NCBI GenBank assembly: GCA_011087645.1
Contig: JAALLF010000009.1
Location: 1-51,347 of the forward strand
DNA from: Alphaproteobacteria bacterium
GTDB lineage: Bacteria; Pseudomonadota; Alphaproteobacteria; UBA6615
Reading direction: 5' to 3'
DNA: 51,347 nt
Shown: in pieces, positions 17,601 through 25,574 of the stretch
Layout: every line of letters starts with the position of its first letter
Numbering within the stretch: position 1 is the first letter of the stretch
The notes under the pieces: generated by a model
The model's input: the letters and a program-made list of their open reading frames with translations, nothing else
Told to the model about the DNA's origin: nothing
The model's database searches: none
Translations under genes and position numbers: made by a program

Positions 17601-17749
17601 AGAACCTTGGCGTGGACGCCAATCGCGTCACGATCCCCCTGGTCGAAGGGAACGTCGCCGATCAAGGCTTCGACGCGCGCCGTCTCTTCGCCGCGCAGCG
17701 CCCGGCGTACCGCGTGCCTTAACGCCTCCTGGGTCTTCGCCTCTGCCAT
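14612..17749 (-). CDS. Bifunctional proline dehydrogenase / L-glutamate gamma-semialdehyde dehydrogenase PutA
   Basis: A 1045-residue PutA that oxidises proline to glutamate in two steps. The FAD-dependent proline dehydrogenase barrel (about residues 100-480) shows VKGAYWDSEIKWAQ and FEFQRLHGMGEPLY. The aldehyde dehydrogenase domain (about 520-1000) shows SPWNFPLAIF, FIAETGGQNAM and the catalytic Cys at about residue 834 in SAGQRCSALR. It lacks the N-terminal ribbon-helix-helix DNA-binding domain of enterobacterial PutA, so it does not regulate itself. The ATG at 17749 (MAEAKTQ) with GCGAGGGCC upstream is preferred; the ORF extends 13 codons further but overlaps the SDR gene. It lies 13 bases after the SDR gene. 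Confidence 0.96.
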   Translation of the reverse strand: MAEAKTQEALRHAVRRALRGEETARVEALIGDVPFDQGDRDAIGVHAKVLVEGMRAARRRYGALDDFLQEYELTTPEGVALMCLAEALLRVPDAETADRLIADKLGGAEWEAHLGNSESWFVNASTWALMLSGRVVQEGAGDTGGALPSVGQLVARVGEPVIRQAVRRSMRMMGGQFVIGRTIGEALKRAAEDEAEGYRHSFDMLGEAARTAADAERYFDSYSRAIEEIGAAANGRGVYDAPGISVKLSALYPRFEYAQAGAAVPALTQRLLTLSQACRRHDIGLTVDAEEADRLDISLDIVAAVFADPLLDGWAGFGLAVQAYQKRATHVVEWLIALAETVGRPLNIRLVKGAYWDSEIKWAQEDGLSGYPVFTRKSSTDVSYLACAARLAARRDVVYPMFATHNAHTVAAVLHLAGDTEGFEFQRLHGMGEPLYHQLVGADASPRVACRIYAPVGSHEDLLPYLVRRLLENGANTSFVNRLGDDEAPLDDIIADPVVTTRKLSAVPHPRIPLPADLFDPDRTNSRGIDLTDPLSVEPLRAEMVALAESDWRAGPLIAGEMGKGEARVVTDPADNRRIAGHVYEAATAHVDQAFAAATEAFDDWSRRSAEERAACLERAADLMETHRPELMALAVREAGKTLDDALNEVREAVDFCRYYAARARRDFTQPNRLPGPTGETNDVSLHGRGVFVCISPWNFPLAIFTGQVTAALAAGNAVIAKPAEQTPLIARRAVSLLHEAGVPPGALNLLPGRGSMIGQALVDDPRTAGVAFTGSTETARVINRALAARDGPIVPFIAETGGQNAMIVDATALPEQVIDDAITSGFRSAGQRCSALRVMFVQDDVADRTLAMLQGASAELILGDPMNLATDVGPIIDHEARATLEAHAKKMAGVGETLVDLPLPEACQHGSFFGPKAYEIDSLDILEREVFGPVIHVIRYQAGHLDAVIDAVNRTGYGLTLGIHSRIEATQRYIAARVRAGNAYVNRSMIGAVVGVQPFGGEGLSGTGPKAGGPHYLHRFAVERTLSVNTTAAGGNTSLVTLEE

Positions 17750-17762
17750 CGGCCCTCGCGTT

Positions 17763-18554
17763 CTAGACGACCGGCGAGCGGCCGCCATCGACGTTGATGC
17801 CGCAACCGGTCACGTACGAGCCGGCGTCAGACACGAGAAAACAAGCCATATTGGCAAATTCCTCGGCTTCGCCGAAGCGGCCCATGGGCAGCTTTTCTTC
17901 CAAGGGCGCGAGATATTCCTCATAGGACTTCTCCGGCGCATTGGCCTGATGGCGCCGTTCGTGCTGGCCGGATTTGATCAAACCCACCAACAGCGCGTTG
18001 ACCAATATATTATCCGGCGCGCCTTCGCCGGCCAGCACCTTGGTCAGCGCCAAGCCCGCCGCCCGGGAGACCGATGTGGGCGCACTGGCCGCACCTGGTG
18101 TCTTAGCACTTACCGCTAATACATTGATAATACGCCCCCATTTTCGTTCTGCCATGCCCGGCATCGCGAGGCGCGCCAGGCGTATGGCGGCGAACAGCTT
18201 GAGGTCGAGGTCGTCCTGCCACATCTCATCGGTGATGTTGGCGAACGGTCCAAACGCGGTCGCCCCGGCATTGTTGATCAGAATATCGACCGACCCGAGC
18301 GACCCCGCCACCGAGTCCCACGCCGTCCGGATCTGCGCCGGATCGGTGACATCGCAGCTCACCGTCTCGACCCTGGCCTGGGTTCCCGATACCGCGTCGG
18401 CGATTTCCCGTTGGGCGTCCTCTAATTTGCCGGGGTCGCGCGCCACTAGCACCACATTGGCGCCGGATTCGGCGAATTTGCGCCCCATGGCCCGGCCCAG
18501 ACCCTCGCTGCCCCCGGTAATCAACGCGGTTCTGCCGTCTAAGCGAATATCCAT
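17763..18554 (-). CDS. SDR-family protein lacking the catalytic tetrad
   Basis: A 263-residue short-chain dehydrogenase/reductase fold protein. The nucleotide-binding motif TGGSEGLG (13-20), NNAGA (94-98) and the C-terminal GCGINVDGG are intact. The active-site region reads INVLAVSAKTPGAASAPTSVSRAAG. Aligned to the family, the Tyr position is T160, the Lys is R164, the Ser is Ala or Leu, and the helix Asn is Lys. It therefore probably binds a nucleotide but cannot use the standard mechanism. The ATG at 18554 follows TTGGGGAGGATTTG; a long upstream extension is antisense to the molybdoenzyme gene and rejected. It is directly upstream of putA. Confidence 0.85.
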   Translation of the reverse strand: MDIRLDGRTALITGGSEGLGRAMGRKFAESGANVVLVARDPGKLEDAQREIADAVSGTQARVETVSCDVTDPAQIRTAWDSVAGSLGSVDILINNAGATAFGPFANITDEMWQDDLDLKLFAAIRLARLAMPGMAERKWGRIINVLAVSAKTPGAASAPTSVSRAAGLALTKVLAGEGAPDNILVNALLVGLIKSGQHERRHQANAPEKSYEEYLAPLEEKLPMGRFGEAEEFANMACFLVSDAGSYVTGCGINVDGGRSPVV

Positions 18555-18665
18555 CAAATCCTCCCCAATTATGCCTGCGACTCGTTGGTCACAGGATACT
18601 TCCTTTGACATCTGTGCACGAGTGCGGACAATGGCGCGCTCGATAATAGTCAAGGACGCCGCTCT

Positions 18666-20978
18666 ATGGCGCGCAAAGACCTGTTCCACACCTCCCATTG
18701 GGGGACCTTCACCGCCGAAGTCGAAGATGGCCGGTTCGTCGGCGTCCGGCCCTTTGCCAAGGATCCTGAGCCGTCGCCGATCATCCACTCGATGGTCGAT
18801 GCGGTCTATGACGAGAGCCGGGTCCTGCGGCCGATGTTCCGCAAGGGTTGGCTCGATCGCGGTCCCGGCGGCAACCGCCAGGCGCGCGGCGTCGAACCCT
18901 TCGTCGCGGTCCCCTGGGACGAGGCCCTCGACATGGTCGCCGCGGAGATCGACCGGGTGCGCACCGAGCATGGCAACCAGGCAATTTTCGGTGGCTCCTA
19001 TGGCTGGTCGAGCGCCGGCCGGTTCCACCATGCGAAAACGCAAGTGCAGCGCTTTCTCGGCACCGTCGGCGGCTTCACAACCCAGGTCCACACCTATTCA
19101 ATCGCCGCCGGCTACGCGATTCTGCCCTATGTGCTGGGCAGCGCCCAGGCCGCCATGTCGGAAGCGACGACCTGGGATTCGATTGTCGAGAATTCGGAAT
19201 TGGTGGTCGCCTTCGGCGGTATTCCCATGAAGAACACCCAAGTCTCGTCGGGCGGGCCAGGCCAACATGTCGCCGGGCCCTATCTCAAACAGGCGCGCGA
19301 GGCCGGGGTCGAATTTGTGAACGTGTCGCCGATCCGCGACGATGCCGGCGATTTCCTCGACGCGGAATGGCTGGCCCTGCGCCCCAACACCGACATGGCC
19401 CTGATGCTGGCCCTGGCCCACACCCTTGACAGTGAAGGCCTGGCGGATGGCGAATTCCTGAAACGTTACTGCGTCGGCTTTCCTCAATTCGCCCGCTATC
19501 TGCGCGGCGACGATGATGGCCAGCCGAAAGATGCCGACTGGGCGTCGCCGATCTGCCAGATCTCACCCGATACCATCCGTATCCTGGCCCGCCGTATGGC
19601 GTCGAAGCGCACCCTGATCAACACCAATTGGTCGCTGCAGCGCGGCGATCATGGCGAGCAACCGTTCTGGATGACGGTGGTGCTCGCTGCCATGATCGGC
19701 CAAATCGGCCTGCCCGGCGGCGGTTTCGGCTTTGGTTATGGCAGCATGGGCAATATCGGCAACCCGCGCCGCCCCGTACCCTCACCGGCACTGTCCGCCG
19801 GCGAGAACCCCTGCGACAGTTGGATCCCAGTGGCGCGGATCTCCGACACCCTGCTCCACCCCGGCGAGATCTATGATTTCGACGGCAAGCAACGCACCTA
19901 CCCCGATATAAGACTGATCTACTGGAGTGGCGGCAATCCGTTCCACCACCACCAGGATCTGAACCGACTGGTCGAGGCGTGGCGACGGCCCGAGACCATC
20001 ATCGTCAACGAGCCCTGGTGGACGGCGACCGCGAAATTTTCCGACATCGTTTTGCCGACAACGACGACGTTAGAACGCAACGATATCGGCGCCACCGCGC
20101 GCGACCGTTTTATTCTGGCGATGGAGCAAACTATCGATCCCATCGGCGAGGCCCGCCACGACTACGATATATTCCGTGGACTGGCCCGTCGCCTCGGCAC
20201 CGAAGAGGCGTTCACGGAAGGCCGCGACGAGGACGAGTGGCTGCGTCATATCTACGACCGCACCCGCCAGCGCGCTGCCGAGCGCGACGTCACCCTGCCC
20301 TCGTTCGACTCGTTCTGGAGCGAAGGCCATGTGGAGGTGCCCGAACCCGACGCCCCCCATGTCATGTTTGCCGACTACCGCGCCGACCCCCATCTCTTTC
20401 GGCTCGCGACCCCGTCGGGGCGAATCGAAATCTTTTCCGAGGCCATCGACGGGTTCGGCTATGACGATTGTCCGGGCCACCCGGCGTGGCTCGAGCCTAT
20501 CGAGTGGCTCGGCGGCGATGTCGCCGCCCGCTATCCGCTGCATATGATCTCCAACCAGCCGCGCACGCGCCTGCACGGCCAGATGGATAACGGCAAGATC
20601 AGCCGCGACAGCAAGATCCAGGGCCGCGAGCCGGTTTGGATTCACCCCAAAGATGCCAAGGCGCGCGGCCTGAAAGATGGCGATGTGGCGCGGCTGTTTA
20701 ACGAGCGCGGCGAGTTGCTCGCTGGCGTCCTGGTCACCGAGGAGGTCCGGCAAGGCGTGGTGCAATTATCGACCGGCGCCTGGTACGATCCGGCTGACGC
20801 TAGCAATACCGGCAGTCTGGACAAGCACGGCAATCCCAATGTGCTGACCCTCGACAAGGGCACCTCGCGCCTGGGCCAAGGCCCCATCGCCCATAGTACG
20901 CTCATCGAAATCGAGAAGTATGAAGGCGATCCGCCGCCGGTGACGGCGTTCACGCCGCCCCCCACCGTCGAACGATAA
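18666..20978 (+). CDS. Cytoplasmic molybdopterin oxidoreductase, BisC/TorA/DMSO reductase family
   Basis: A 770-residue Mo-bisMGD enzyme of the S- and N-oxide reductase branch. The N-terminus is HTSHWGTFTAEVEDGR, and GSYGWSSAG (110-118) is the segment that carries the molybdenum-ligating serine in this branch. Later blocks include YWSGGNPFHHHQDLNRLVEAW, NDIGATARDRF and the C-terminal cofactor domain (HMISNQPRTRLHGQMDNG). There is no [4Fe-4S] cysteine motif and no Tat signal, so it is predicted to be cytoplasmic like biotin/methionine sulfoxide reductase BisC. Start ATG at 18666 with CAAGGA upstream. It stands alone, diverging from the SDR gene and convergent with the nitrilase gene. Confidence 0.9.
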   Translation: MARKDLFHTSHWGTFTAEVEDGRFVGVRPFAKDPEPSPIIHSMVDAVYDESRVLRPMFRKGWLDRGPGGNRQARGVEPFVAVPWDEALDMVAAEIDRVRTEHGNQAIFGGSYGWSSAGRFHHAKTQVQRFLGTVGGFTTQVHTYSIAAGYAILPYVLGSAQAAMSEATTWDSIVENSELVVAFGGIPMKNTQVSSGGPGQHVAGPYLKQAREAGVEFVNVSPIRDDAGDFLDAEWLALRPNTDMALMLALAHTLDSEGLADGEFLKRYCVGFPQFARYLRGDDDGQPKDADWASPICQISPDTIRILARRMASKRTLINTNWSLQRGDHGEQPFWMTVVLAAMIGQIGLPGGGFGFGYGSMGNIGNPRRPVPSPALSAGENPCDSWIPVARISDTLLHPGEIYDFDGKQRTYPDIRLIYWSGGNPFHHHQDLNRLVEAWRRPETIIVNEPWWTATAKFSDIVLPTTTTLERNDIGATARDRFILAMEQTIDPIGEARHDYDIFRGLARRLGTEEAFTEGRDEDEWLRHIYDRTRQRAAERDVTLPSFDSFWSEGHVEVPEPDAPHVMFADYRADPHLFRLATPSGRIEIFSEAIDGFGYDDCPGHPAWLEPIEWLGGDVAARYPLHMISNQPRTRLHGQMDNGKISRDSKIQGREPVWIHPKDAKARGLKDGDVARLFNERGELLAGVLVTEEVRQGVVQLSTGAWYDPADASNTGSLDKHGNPNVLTLDKGTSRLGQGPIAHSTLIEIEKYEGDPPPVTAFTPPPTVER

Positions 20979-20995
20979 GTCAGTCTGGAAACGAC

Positions 20996-21871
20996 TCAGT
21001 CGTCGCCGGTCGCGGCGTCGGGTAAATCCTCGTCATCGGTACGCGGATGGAAGCTGTCGTAGAGTTCTGGCCGTTGCCACTGGCGCAACACACCGGCCTT
21101 GGCCCCGTTATGGTTGCCCGAAGTCACCTCGTCGTTCAGGTTGCGCAACTCACGCACCCGCTCCAAATCGACATCGACGATGAACAGGCCCGGCCCGGTA
21201 CTCTCGAATAAGACTTCTTCGGGCGTCGCCACCATCGCCAACCCACGCTGGTCAGCGGAAAACAGATTTTGCGTGGTCACCGCGATGGCCAAATTTTCGA
21301 TCGAGCGGGACCAGATAAGGTTACGCCAGGTTGCCCACAGTTTCTGCTTATCGACGCCCCCGGGCAGGAAAATGATTTCGGCGCCACGCAGAGCCAAGGC
21401 GCGCGACACTTCCGGCACATAGACTTCGCTGCACATAGCAAGACCGACCCGACCATGAATGGTGTCGAAGACCGGGAACTCGTCACCGGGCACATACTGA
21501 AATTCCCAATAACCGCCGCCGGTATATATCCACGGCCCTGGCGGGTGAGTGCGTTTATAGATCCCCGGATTGCGGCCATCGGGATAGGCCAGCATCAGTA
21601 AATTATGCGCCGTCGCGTCGGCATCGTTGATCGGCTGCAGCGTACCGAACTGAACATGGACACTATACTTTGCAGCCGCTTCGGCGATTCGCTCGATTGG
21701 ATTGAAGGTGGCCGGCATGCGCCAAGGCCCGGGATAGGATTCAGGCAATGCGACGAAATCGGCGCCCTGATCGGCAGCCTGTTTTATATAGGCGATCGCA
21801 TCCGCGACGTTTTTCTCATCATCCGGTGGCTGATGGGCCATCGGCTGAACCACCGCAATTTTAAAACTCAT
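20996..21871 (-). CDS. Carbon-nitrogen hydrolase (nitrilase superfamily)
   Basis: A 291-residue amidase/nitrilase-fold enzyme with the full catalytic triad: E44 in ALPESYPGPW, K106 in IYKRTHPPGPW and C147 in GLAMCSEVYVPE. It hydrolyses an amide, carbamoyl or nitrile bond; the substrate is unknown. The ATG at 21871 (MSFKIAVVQP) follows TTGGGGAGATCAGCC and matches the family start; five extra codons upstream are unlikely. It lies 68 bases downstream of a GntR-family gene on the same strand, probably its own regulator. Confidence 0.9.
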   Translation of the reverse strand: MSFKIAVVQPMAHQPPDDEKNVADAIAYIKQAADQGADFVALPESYPGPWRMPATFNPIERIAEAAAKYSVHVQFGTLQPINDADATAHNLLMLAYPDGRNPGIYKRTHPPGPWIYTGGGYWEFQYVPGDEFPVFDTIHGRVGLAMCSEVYVPEVSRALALRGAEIIFLPGGVDKQKLWATWRNLIWSRSIENLAIAVTTQNLFSADQRGLAMVATPEEVLFESTGPGLFIVDVDLERVRELRNLNDEVTSGNHNGAKAGVLRQWQRPELYDSFHPRTDDEDLPDAATGDD

Positions 21872-21939
21872 GGCTGATCTCCCCAATTGTTGCAGGGTTG
21901 TTCAAGCACTTTCCAGAATTGGGCAGACCTTTCGGCAAG

Positions 21940-22620
21940 CTAGTCGCTAAATCGGTCGGCCATCAAATTAAAGGTCCGCTCGGCGTGCGCGTCGGCCAAC
22001 CGGCACGATTCTTCGACATCGCGCGCTTTCGCCGCCGCCAGCATTTGCCGATGTTCTTCGTGAGCGCCCTGTTCCTGTTCATCATTCAAAATGACCAAGC
22101 GCCGATACCTCGCGGCTTGATCGTAGACGATTTGTCTAAAATTCAGCAGCCATTTCGACGTACAGGCCGATACCAGCGTATCGTGGAAGTTCTCATTCGC
22201 CTGCTCCCACACCTCAATAGAGGCGCCAGAGGTTTTTTGCACAGCTTGATGCTCACGATCCAACCGACCATAGGCAACAACAATTTCAGCTTCCCAGTCG
22301 GCATCGCCATTCCGCAGAGAATCACTCAGCGCCGCATGTTCGAGCAACTTACGGGTATCGGTAATGTCGCGAATGTCGGCCAGCGATACGGGAGCAACTC
22401 GGAACCCTTTTTGGCCCTGCGCGGTTACCAGGCCGTTGGAAACCAGACGCGACAGCGCTTCGCGAAGGGGGCTGGCGCCGATGTCATAACTATTACGTAA
22501 TTCCTCGACCCGCAATTTGCTCCCCGGCGCAAAGACACCGGTGAGAATATCCTGGCGTAACTTTGCGAGGGCCAGTTCGACGAGGGTCGAGGCCTCGTTC
22601 TTTTCCGTTATCAACGTCAT
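21940..22620 (-). CDS. GntR family transcriptional regulator (FadR/FCD subfamily)
   Basis: A 226-residue regulator. The N-terminal winged helix (LRQDILTGVFAPGSKLRVEELRNSYDIGASPLREALSRLVSNGLV) is typical of GntR. The all-helical FCD domain has the metal-binding histidines in ENFHDTL, EEHRQML and DAHAERT. FCD members respond to carboxylic acids. The start is uncertain: an ATG at 22620 and a GTG at 22632 are both in frame and neither has a strong ribosome site. It is followed by the nitrilase gene, the likeliest target. Confidence 0.9.
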   Translation of the reverse strand: MTLITEKNEASTLVELALAKLRQDILTGVFAPGSKLRVEELRNSYDIGASPLREALSRLVSNGLVTAQGQKGFRVAPVSLADIRDITDTRKLLEHAALSDSLRNGDADWEAEIVVAYGRLDREHQAVQKTSGASIEVWEQANENFHDTLVSACTSKWLLNFRQIVYDQAARYRRLVILNDEQEQGAHEEHRQMLAAAKARDVEESCRLADAHAERTFNLMADRFSD

Positions 22621-22766
22621 GCCAACTACCACGCTACTCGTAAATCACGTTCACGATTCTTATTCTTAAGGCCAATGATAGCAGGGTTTTCTTATAGGTA
22701 AATTAGAGTTCCGACAAATATCTGTTCCGAGAATTCGCTAACACCATAGCACCGTGCCAGAACGGC

Positions 22767-22796
22767 AAAAAAAAGCGCCCCGCAAAGCGGGGCGCT
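22767..22796 (-). terminator. Intrinsic terminator of the porin gene
   Basis: On the minus strand a perfect 10-bp stem (AGCGCCCCGC / GCGGGGCGCT) with a TTT loop is followed by a run of eight T. It lies 25 bases after the porin stop codon and is a textbook rho-independent terminator, in keeping with a highly expressed outer-membrane protein. Confidence 0.95.
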
Positions 22797-22820
22797 ATTA
22801 AACTGAACTGTACTGGGAGG

Positions 22821-23918
22821 TTAGAAACCGAAAATGTTGTAGAAGATGAATGAATGACCGTCGTTGTCGTCACCGGCCACCCCATCACGGTTTTCAGCTT
22901 CGTTGAAGCTCAAGCTAGCGGCCGTTGTCCAACCCGGCGCAACTTCATAGTCCGCATCAAACGTGAGTACTTTGTTGGTGTGATCTGGCACGCCTGCGCC
23001 ATGCTCGAAGGTAGCTTCATAGTAACCAACAGAAACACCCCAGGGTCCGCTTCGGTATCCAAGACCTACATCCCACCAGGAACCTGCGTCAGTTCCAGGA
23101 TCGGTCGTTTGATTAGTACCGGCTTCACCGAAATCAGTATAGCCCGCACCGAAGGAGAAACCGCCATAAGCGATGGTACCACCGATACCGAGTGTTTCAG
23201 GACCTTCAACGGCCGGATCTTCGCTGTCGCCAAATTCACCAAATGCGGCAATGACTATTTCAAGGTCACCAAATTCACCGACAAAGTTACCGGCGATATC
23301 GAAGACTTTCTCAAAACTGCCATTGTTGTCCACCTCACCAAAGCTAGCGCCCGCAGCGCCAGTATCCGGCGTGAACGAGGCACCAAGCGTGAAGCCGGCG
23401 ATATTCGGTGTGAAATAGGTAATCTTGGTCGATTTACCAACATTGTCCGTACCAACGCCGATCCAGTTACCAAAATTGAAGACATCGGAGACTTCGCCAT
23501 CGTAGCCACCGCGAGCGGCTATGACATCAGCGCCATCGACGAAGAGTGAATCCGCGGCGTTATCGTTATCGCCCAACTGGATGCGGCCAAAATTGTCGCT
23601 GTCAATAAATGCGAAAACCTTGTCACCGTTTGTGGTGTCGTCGGTGTTCACATTGAGGACGATTTCGACACCGTACAGGATGCCGTTATCAGCGGTGTTG
23701 CGCGCTTCAATGCCCAACTCACCTTCGTCAGTGACGAACTGGAAGCCACGACCGAAGCCGGCTGAGTCGTCCTGGCTGCGGTGGTTGATCTGGAAGCGGA
23801 CTTCACCAAACAGGCTAACTTCGAGATTGTCGCCGGATCCGACGGTGCCGGCTGTTGCCGGTGTGAAAGCCAGGGCCGCTACAAGAGCTGTGCTACCTAG
23901 CAGGGCTGCGCGATACAT
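22821..23918 (-). CDS. Outer-membrane porin (Gram-negative general porin type)
   Basis: A 365-residue porin. A signal peptide (MYRAALLGSTALVAALAFTPATAG, cleavage near residue 23) is followed by a 16-strand-like barrel. Alternating aromatic/hydrophobic strands are visible (LEVSLFGEVRFQINH, GFSFGAGYTDFG, WGVSVGYYEATF), and the C-terminal phenylalanine (YNIFGF) is needed for outer-membrane assembly. It is strongly acidic, rich in Asp, Glu, Gly and Asn. The ATG at 23918 follows AAGGGGGAATACC; an extension to 23975 would place 19 residues before the signal peptide and is rejected. It is monocistronic, with its own intrinsic terminator and an AT-rich upstream region. Confidence 0.93.
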   Translation of the reverse strand: MYRAALLGSTALVAALAFTPATAGTVGSGDNLEVSLFGEVRFQINHRSQDDSAGFGRGFQFVTDEGELGIEARNTADNGILYGVEIVLNVNTDDTTNGDKVFAFIDSDNFGRIQLGDNDNAADSLFVDGADVIAARGGYDGEVSDVFNFGNWIGVGTDNVGKSTKITYFTPNIAGFTLGASFTPDTGAAGASFGEVDNNGSFEKVFDIAGNFVGEFGDLEIVIAAFGEFGDSEDPAVEGPETLGIGGTIAYGGFSFGAGYTDFGEAGTNQTTDPGTDAGSWWDVGLGYRSGPWGVSVGYYEATFEHGAGVPDHTNKVLTFDADYEVAPGWTTAASLSFNEAENRDGVAGDDNDGHSFIFYNIFGF

Positions 23919-24268
23919 AAGGTATTCCCCCTTAATTGATACGTGGTTCGGCGAATGTGATATTCGTTGAACCATAAAAAATCGTTAACGTTAAAACACG
24001 CTTGAAACGCTTAAACTACAACCATAATCGGAATGCAACATAATAATATCGATATTTTCCCGGTCGCGCGTTATTGTAACGAGTGTGACATTTTAGCAAT
24101 GTGACATTTTCGTTAATCACGCAGCTTCAGGACTTGTGTTCGGTGCTGAAGTGAGTGAATGCGTAATTTTGTTGATATCCACAAGTTCAAGCGCTTGACC
24201 ACACGAATTCAGGCCTAACCGGCCAATATTGTCGGGCACAGGCGACCCGCTTTCCCAGGGAGATCAAA
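23919..24268. promoter_or_regulatory. AT-rich divergent control region (porin / amidohydrolase)
   Basis: 350 bases without a gene, much richer in A+T than the flanks. GTGACATTTT occurs twice in direct orientation (24085-24094 and 24101-24110, 16 bases apart), and GTTAACGTTAA lies near 23983. TTGACC occurs at about 24195. This spacing of direct repeats suggests a regulator site (about 1.5 helical turns). No promoter can be fixed with confidence. Confidence 0.5.
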
Positions 24269-25351
24269 ATGCTATTCAAATGCGCCAACCATGCGCCGGC
24301 GGCCGATCATGGCCACAGCCAAACCGTGAAGAGCGGCCGCAAGCACCTTACCGTCGACATCCATTGTCACGTGCACATTCCTGAAGTCGACGCCATGGCC
24401 GAAGGCCACTGGACCGCGGAAGATGTGCCGGCGATCCACTTTGCCAGCGATCTCACGCGCGGGCTCAACGCCGAGCAGAACGAAATTTTGATGCCCAAGC
24501 TGACCCAGCCCGAGCTGCGCATCGCCGATATGGACGCCTGCGGCGTCGATATGCAGGCGATTTCGCCGGCGCCCTGGCACTATTGCTATTGGGCCGATCC
24601 CGAATTGGGCCGTGAGACCGCGGTTTACACCAACAACCACATGGCCGAACTGGGCGCCAAATACCCGGACCGCTTGATCCCCATGTGCACGGTTCCTCTG
24701 CAGGCCCCGGAACTGGCGGTCGCCGAGCTGGAACGCTGCCATAAGGAGCATGGTATGCGCGGCGTCGAGATCGGCACCAATGTGGGCGGTAAGGAGCTCA
24801 CCCGAATCGGGCTGGAGAAGTTCTTCGCCAAGGTCGAAGAGCTCGACATGCTAATTTTCATGCACCCGGTTGGCACTACCGAGGGCGATCGGATGAAGGA
24901 TCACTATTTCACCAACCTGATCGGCCACCCGTTGGAATCGGCCTTGGCGATCGGCCATCTGGTGTTTGACGGCTATTTGGAACGCCACCCCAATTTAAAG
25001 GTCTGCATTGCCCATGGCGGCGGCTACCTGCCCGGCTATTGGGGCCGCTTCGATCATCCCTACCCAACCCGCGAAGATGTGCGGGGCAATTTGCCCAACC
25101 TGCCGTCGCATTATCTGAAAAAGCTGCATTTCGACACGGTGGTGTTCACCGAAATGCAATTGCGCCACCTGATCGAAGCCTGGGGCCCGGATCATATCCT
25201 GATGGGCACCGATTATCCCTACGACACGGCGGAGACCGACCCCGTCGGCCATGTCGACTCAGTTCGGGGCCTGTCGGAAGACGATAAGGCGCTGGTCTGG
25301 GGCGACAACGCGGCGCGGCTGCTCAACCTCGCCGTCGAAGCGAAGGCCTAA
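24269..25351 (+). CDS. Amidohydrolase family protein (ACMSD-like, amidohydrolase_2)
   Basis: A 360-residue TIM-barrel metal enzyme of the aminocarboxymuconate-semialdehyde decarboxylase family. The metal-binding HxH is in VDIHCHVHIP (about 35-37). Other hallmarks are LIFMHPVG, CIAHGGGYLPGYWGRFDH and the catalytic Asp in ILMGTDYPYD. Members decarboxylate or hydrolyse carboxylated aromatic or muconate-type substrates. It has a His-rich N-terminal extension (CANHAPAADHGHSQ) before the barrel. The ATG at 24269 follows CAGGGAGATCAAA. It stands alone, divergent from the porin gene. Confidence 0.9.
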   Translation: MLFKCANHAPAADHGHSQTVKSGRKHLTVDIHCHVHIPEVDAMAEGHWTAEDVPAIHFASDLTRGLNAEQNEILMPKLTQPELRIADMDACGVDMQAISPAPWHYCYWADPELGRETAVYTNNHMAELGAKYPDRLIPMCTVPLQAPELAVAELERCHKEHGMRGVEIGTNVGGKELTRIGLEKFFAKVEELDMLIFMHPVGTTEGDRMKDHYFTNLIGHPLESALAIGHLVFDGYLERHPNLKVCIAHGGGYLPGYWGRFDHPYPTREDVRGNLPNLPSHYLKKLHFDTVVFTEMQLRHLIEAWGPDHILMGTDYPYDTAETDPVGHVDSVRGLSEDDKALVWGDNAARLLNLAVEAKA

Positions 25352-25434
25352 TGCTGCATCCGTTTAAGCGTAATCGATTGAATTCGGGCAGTTATTAAAC
25401 CGAGCTGACTATATTTTCCGGGAGCTCCGCTCCT

Positions 25435-25543
25435 GACCCCCCCACCTAAATCCTCCCCCACAAGGGGGGAGGAATTGAGGTCACGTATCGATCACAGTTT
25501 AACCCCCTCCCCCTCGATGGGGGAGGGTTGGGGTGGGGGTGAC
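25435..25543. repeat. Inverted pair of CCCTCCCCC-type palindromic repeats
   Basis: CACCTAAATCCTCCCCCACAAGGGGGGAGG on the left faces CCCCCTCCCCCTCGATGGGGGAGGG on the right, the latter followed by TTGGGGTGGGGGTGA. This is the same element as at about 82-190 and 36817-36926. It lies between convergent genes (amidohydrolase and aminotransferase) and may serve as a bidirectional hairpin. Confidence 0.75.
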
Positions 25544-25574
25544 GGGACAAATTTCTTTTTGTGGAACCGGGCGC

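Noticed and set aside
18555..19091. Long N-terminal extension of the SDR frame on the minus strand
   Set aside because: It is antisense to the start of the molybdoenzyme gene, and the SDR fold begins exactly at the ATG at 18554, which has GGGGAGG before it.
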